Shown here piece after piece: positions 63,292-64,000 of a stretch of DNA of 64,000 bases. Where the stretch lies: contig MESA01000022.1 in NCBI GenBank assembly GCA_001770775.1, forward strand, positions 1 through 64,000, given 5' to 3'. Each line of letters begins with the position of its first letter. Within the stretch, counting starts at the first letter, position 1. This DNA is from Burkholderiales bacterium RIFCSPHIGHO2_12_FULL_63_20. GTDB lineage: Bacteria > Pseudomonadota > Gammaproteobacteria > Burkholderiales > Burkholderiaceae_C. The notes beneath the pieces are model-generated. The model did no database searches, had not been told where the DNA came from, and saw nothing but the letters and a program-made list of their open reading frames with translations. The position numbers and the translations under genes were made by a program.

Positions 63292-64000
63292 ATGAATTAT
63301 TCCAGTTTGAAGGCGGTCTGGCACCGTCTGGCGTGGTTAGCGCTGTGGCTGTTTCCGCTGTGGGGTGCCGCTGCGGCGCTGGCGCAGACGTTTTTGCCGG
63401 TGGATCAGGCATTTCGCCTGGAGGTGCGTGCATCTGGCCCGCGTTCCGTGCAGGTGTCCTTCGTGCAGGCGCCGGGGGTGTACCTCTACCGTGAGCAGAT
63501 GACTGCCACCTGGCGCGCCGCCGGTGGGGCCGAGCAGGCGCTGGGCTGGGACCTGCCGCCCGCCGAATCGAAGTTCGACCCCAATTTCGAAAAGACGATG
63601 GAGGTGTACCACCAGAGCATCCAGGGGGGCTTGACCTTGCCAGCCGAGGCGCGGGGTGAGGCCGTGCTGACCCTGGGCTATCAGGGCTGTGCCGATGCGG
63701 GCATCTGTTACCCGCCTCAGAAGCGTGCGTTCAAGGTGAGCCTGGACGCGCAGGGGCTGGTCACGGCGGTGCAGCCTTTTGCCGCGGACGCGGCGGGGGG
63801 AGGCTCGGGGGGCAGTGGGCTGTTCGCGGGCGTGGTGGGTTCGGGCGGTGGCGCAGTCGCCGCAGGCGAGTCGTCCGATGGCGGCATCCGCCAGGCGCTG
63901 GCCAGTGGCAGTGTGTGGGTCATCGTGCCGGCCTTTTTGCTGGCGGGCGTGCTGCTGTCGCTGACACCCTGCGTGCTGCCCATGGTGCCCATCCTGTCAT
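63292..64000 (+). CDS. dsbD: Thiol:disulfide interchange protein DsbD, 5' part
   Basis: An open frame starts at ATG 63292 and runs off the window end, giving 236 residues of DsbD. DsbD moves electrons from cytoplasmic thioredoxin to periplasmic proteins. A signal peptide (residues 1 to about 33) ends in ALAQ. The N-terminal alpha domain has GVYLYREQM and the cysteine pair GYQGCADAGICYPP. A Gly/Ser linker precedes the membrane domain, whose first helix has LTPCVLPMVPILS, the conserved CxxP-type cysteine. It has no Shine-Dalgarno, but CAGAAT lies seven bases before the ATG. The rest of the gene lies outside the window. Confidence 0.95.
   Translation, partial: MNYSSLKAVWHRLAWLALWLFPLWGAAAALAQTFLPVDQAFRLEVRASGPRSVQVSFVQAPGVYLYREQMTATWRAAGGAEQALGWDLPPAESKFDPNFEKTMEVYHQSIQGGLTLPAEARGEAVLTLGYQGCADAGICYPPQKRAFKVSLDAQGLVTAVQPFAADAAGGGSGGSGLFAGVVGSGGGAVAAGESSDGGIRQALASGSVWVIVPAFLLAGVLLSLTPCVLPMVPILS

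Overview
The window is a chromosomal segment of a GC-rich betaproteobacterium, almost certainly order Burkholderiales. A Comamonadaceae or Sphaerotilaceae-type member seems most likely from the gene content: a PhaM-type polyhydroxyalkanoate granule protein, a FadB with the dehydrogenase domain first, DUF1631, a HemJ-type haem enzyme, the yajC-secD-secF block, and two DmdC/FadE-like acyl-CoA dehydrogenases. The family assignment is inference; no rRNA or tRNA gene is present to test it. About 55 genes cover nearly the whole window. I see no tRNA, rRNA, CRISPR array, insertion sequence or prophage.

Layout. 1-6.8 kb: CorA-type transporter, hemB, a candidate small RNA, hemJ, a VanZ-like membrane protein, a [2Fe-2S] protein, a hydrolase, a DacA-like protein that has lost two of its three catalytic motifs, and ybeD. 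6.9-12.6 kb: yajC-secD-secF and a DUF1631 protein. 12.6-24.8 kb: a GGDEF-EAL receptor, htpX, fmt-def, a LysM protein, dprA, lipB, lipA, fumC and an intact dacA. 24.9-28.2 kb: TetR regulator divergent from an SDR/esterase pair, then a DUF1569 protein. 28.3-38.1 kb: an accessory type VI secretion island that looks less GC-rich than its flanks: a secreted orphan protein, a vgrG fragment, two tandem FGE-fold lipoproteins, a 944-residue unrecognised putative effector, and a full vgrG with a C-terminal adaptor-like tail. No core type VI genes are present. 38.3-46.1 kb: acyl-CoA dehydrogenase, secreted pectinacetylesterase-like enzyme, FIST sensor, PhaM, PhoD-type phosphatase, HNH nuclease. 46.3-54.4 kb: fatty-acid beta-oxidation locus (tetR, acyl-CoA dehydrogenase, fadB, fadA, hydrolase, enoyl-CoA hydratase). 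54.5-64 kb: diguanylate cyclase, 2OG-Fe oxygenase, acyl-CoA thioesterase, Atm1-type ABC exporter, cysQ, SPFH protein, pyrC, a second TetR of the same subfamily, cysteine synthase, and the 5' end of dsbD running off the window.

How it fits together. The fad genes form one catabolic unit. An 11-base motif in front of its tetR recurs, inside a perfect inverted repeat, upstream of the separate acyl-CoA dehydrogenase at 38-40 kb, suggesting one regulon. lipB and lipA work together on lipoate; fmt and def act at opposite ends of formyl-methionine use; cysK and cysQ both concern sulfur metabolism. The most novel parts are the vgrG/effector/lipoprotein island and a candidate small RNA with a CCUCCC loop between hemB and hemJ.
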